Shown here: in pieces, positions 4,583-5,731 of the stretch
Layout of the letters: every line of letters starts with the position of its first letter
Position numbering within the stretch: the first letter of the stretch is position 1
Assembly: GCA_945861195.1 (NCBI GenBank)
Contig: CAMATS010000171.1
Coordinates: forward strand, 1 to 5,731
Length of the DNA: 5,731 bases
Reading direction: 5' to 3'
DNA from: Rhodoferax sp. OV413
GTDB lineage: Bacteria > Pseudomonadota > Gammaproteobacteria > Burkholderiales > Burkholderiaceae_C
Notes under the pieces: generated by a model
Database searches by the model: none
What the model saw: the letters and a program-made list of their open reading frames with translations, nothing else
What the model was told of the DNA's origin: nothing
Made by a program: the position numbers and the translations under genes

Positions 4583-5731
4583 TCAAGCCGTACCGCCAAC
4601 GGTCAGGCCATCAATGCGCAGGGTGGGCTGGCCCACACCGACCGGCACGCTCTGGCCTTCTTTGCCGCAGGTGCCAACCCCGCTGTCGAGCTTCATGTCG
4701 TTGCCGATCATGGAGACGCGCTTGAGGCACTCGGGGCCGCTGCCAACCAGGGTGGCGCCTTTGACCGGGTACTGGATCTTGCCGTTTTCGACCCAATAGG
4801 CCTCGCTGGCTGAAAACACAAACTTGCCCGAGGTGATGTCGACCTGGCCGCCACCAAAGTTGGTTGCATACAGGCCCTTTTTGATGCTGGCCACGATCTC
4901 TTCGGGCGCCTTGCCGCCGGCCAGCATGTAGGTGTTGGTCATGCGTGGCATGGGCACATGGGCATAGCTCTCGCGCCGGCCATTGCCGGTGGGCGCCACA
5001 CCCATTAGGCGGGCGTTCATGCTGTCCTGGATGTAGCCCTTGAGGATGCCGTCTTCAATCAGCACATTGCGCTGGCTGGCATTGCCTTCATCATCGACAT
5101 TGAGCGAGCCACGCCGGTCGGCCAGGGTGCCGTCGTCGAGCACGGTGACACCTTTGGCCGCCACGCGCTGGCCGATGCGGCCACTGAAGGCGCTGGAGCC
5201 CTTGCGGTTGAAGTCGCCTTCCAGGCCGTGGCCGATGGCCTCGTGCAACAAAATTCCGGGCCAGCCCGGGCCCAGCACCACAGTCATCTCGCCCGCTGGC
5301 GCCGGCCGGGCCACCAGGTTGGTCAGAGCCGCCTGCACCGCTTCATCAACATAGCGGCCGATACAGGCATCGTCAAAATAAGCCAGGCCGAAGCGGCCAC
5401 CGCCACCGGCAGAGCCCATCTCGCGCCGGCCTTTTTGCTCGGCAATCACCGTCACCGACAGGCGCACCAGCGGGCGCACATCAGCGGCCAGCGTGCCGTC
5501 GGCACGGGCCACCAGCACCACGTCGTACTCGCTGGCCAGACCGGCCATCACCTGCACCACGCGCGGGTCTTGGCCCCGCGCAAGTTGCTCAACCCGCCCC
5601 AGCAGCGCCACCTTGGCGGTGCTGTCTAGGCTGGCAATGGGGTCTAAATCGCGGTACAGCGAGCGGGCCTCGGCAATCCGGCGCTTGCCGGCCTTGACCC
5701 GGGCACCCTGCGCCTGGGCGGCGATCGAGCG
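4583..5731 (-). CDS. tldD: Metalloprotease TldD (N-terminus outside window)
   Basis: TldD is the catalytic subunit of the cytoplasmic TldD-TldE (PmbA) heterodimeric zinc protease, which degrades unfolded peptides; in E. coli it matures microcin B17 and affects the antitoxin CcdA. The frame is open to the right edge with 382 residues in the window. E. coli TldD has 481, so roughly 100 N-terminal residues are missing. An internal GTG at 5611 is not the true start, because homologous sequence (RVKAGKRRIAEARSLYRDLD) continues upstream. The zinc-binding HExxxH motif, HEAIGH, is encoded at 5245-5228 (in-window His163, Glu164, His168), followed by GLEGD. The third ligand is probably the Cys in GTCGKEGQ (codon 4669-4667). 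GGGG and GNGRRESYAHVPMPRMTNT are further family signatures. It ends in GLTVGGTA with stop TGA at 4585-4583. The partner tldE is not in the window. Confidence 0.96.
   Translation of the reverse strand, partial: RSIAAQAQGARVKAGKRRIAEARSLYRDLDPIASLDSTAKVALLGRVEQLARGQDPRVVQVMAGLASEYDVVLVARADGTLAADVRPLVRLSVTVIAEQKGRREMGSAGGGGRFGLAYFDDACIGRYVDEAVQAALTNLVARPAPAGEMTVVLGPGWPGILLHEAIGHGLEGDFNRKGSSAFSGRIGQRVAAKGVTVLDDGTLADRRGSLNVDDEGNASQRNVLIEDGILKGYIQDSMNARLMGVAPTGNGRRESYAHVPMPRMTNTYMLAGGKAPEEIVASIKKGLYATNFGGGQVDITSGKFVFSASEAYWVENGKIQYPVKGATLVGSGPECLKRVSMIGNDMKLDSGVGTCGKEGQSVPVGVGQPTLRIDGLTVGGTA

Overview
The window looks like ordinary chromosome from a GC-rich betaproteobacterium of the order Burkholderiales, most likely family Comamonadaceae (Rhodoferax/Polaromonas/Acidovorax type). 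I base this on the protein sequences (Mpl, DAHP synthase, TldD, AccB) and the gene neighbourhood, from memory and without a database search. I see no insertion sequence, phage gene, CRISPR array, tRNA or rRNA.

Layout. Positions 1-1721 hold a minus-strand block read right to left: an unnamed 197-residue protein with a nucleotidyltransferase-like motif, a membrane-anchored TlpA-type thioredoxin overlapping it by 4 bases (ATGA), then, after an AT-rich 115-base gap, accB (biotin carboxyl carrier protein), cut by the left edge. A 42-base divergent spacer separates this block from mpl (plus strand, 1764-3191), a murein-recycling ligase. mpl converges on a class I DAHP synthase gene (aroG type, minus strand, about 3248-4372); a perfect 9-bp hairpin sits across the mpl stop codon. 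tldD (minus strand, 4583 to beyond the right edge) lies upstream of aroG.

The most interesting part is the 210-base gap between tldD and aroG. It encodes a 27-residue peptide beginning MNFAAYYFSYFYF, with four Phe and four Tyr codons among the first 13. A strong intrinsic terminator (7-bp GC stem plus eight T's) follows 17 bases after the peptide's stop codon and just before aroG. The RNA between them can fold in two exclusive ways: a hairpin starting in the last aromatic codon, or a long antiterminator that takes up the 5' arm of the terminator. This is the layout of ribosome-mediated transcription attenuation, here apparently sensing Phe and Tyr to control the first step of the shikimate pathway. 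The aroG reading frame also has no well-placed conventional start codon.

The other genes serve separate housekeeping roles: fatty-acid synthesis (accB), periplasmic thiol chemistry (tlpA-like), cell-wall recycling (mpl) and peptide proteolysis (tldD).
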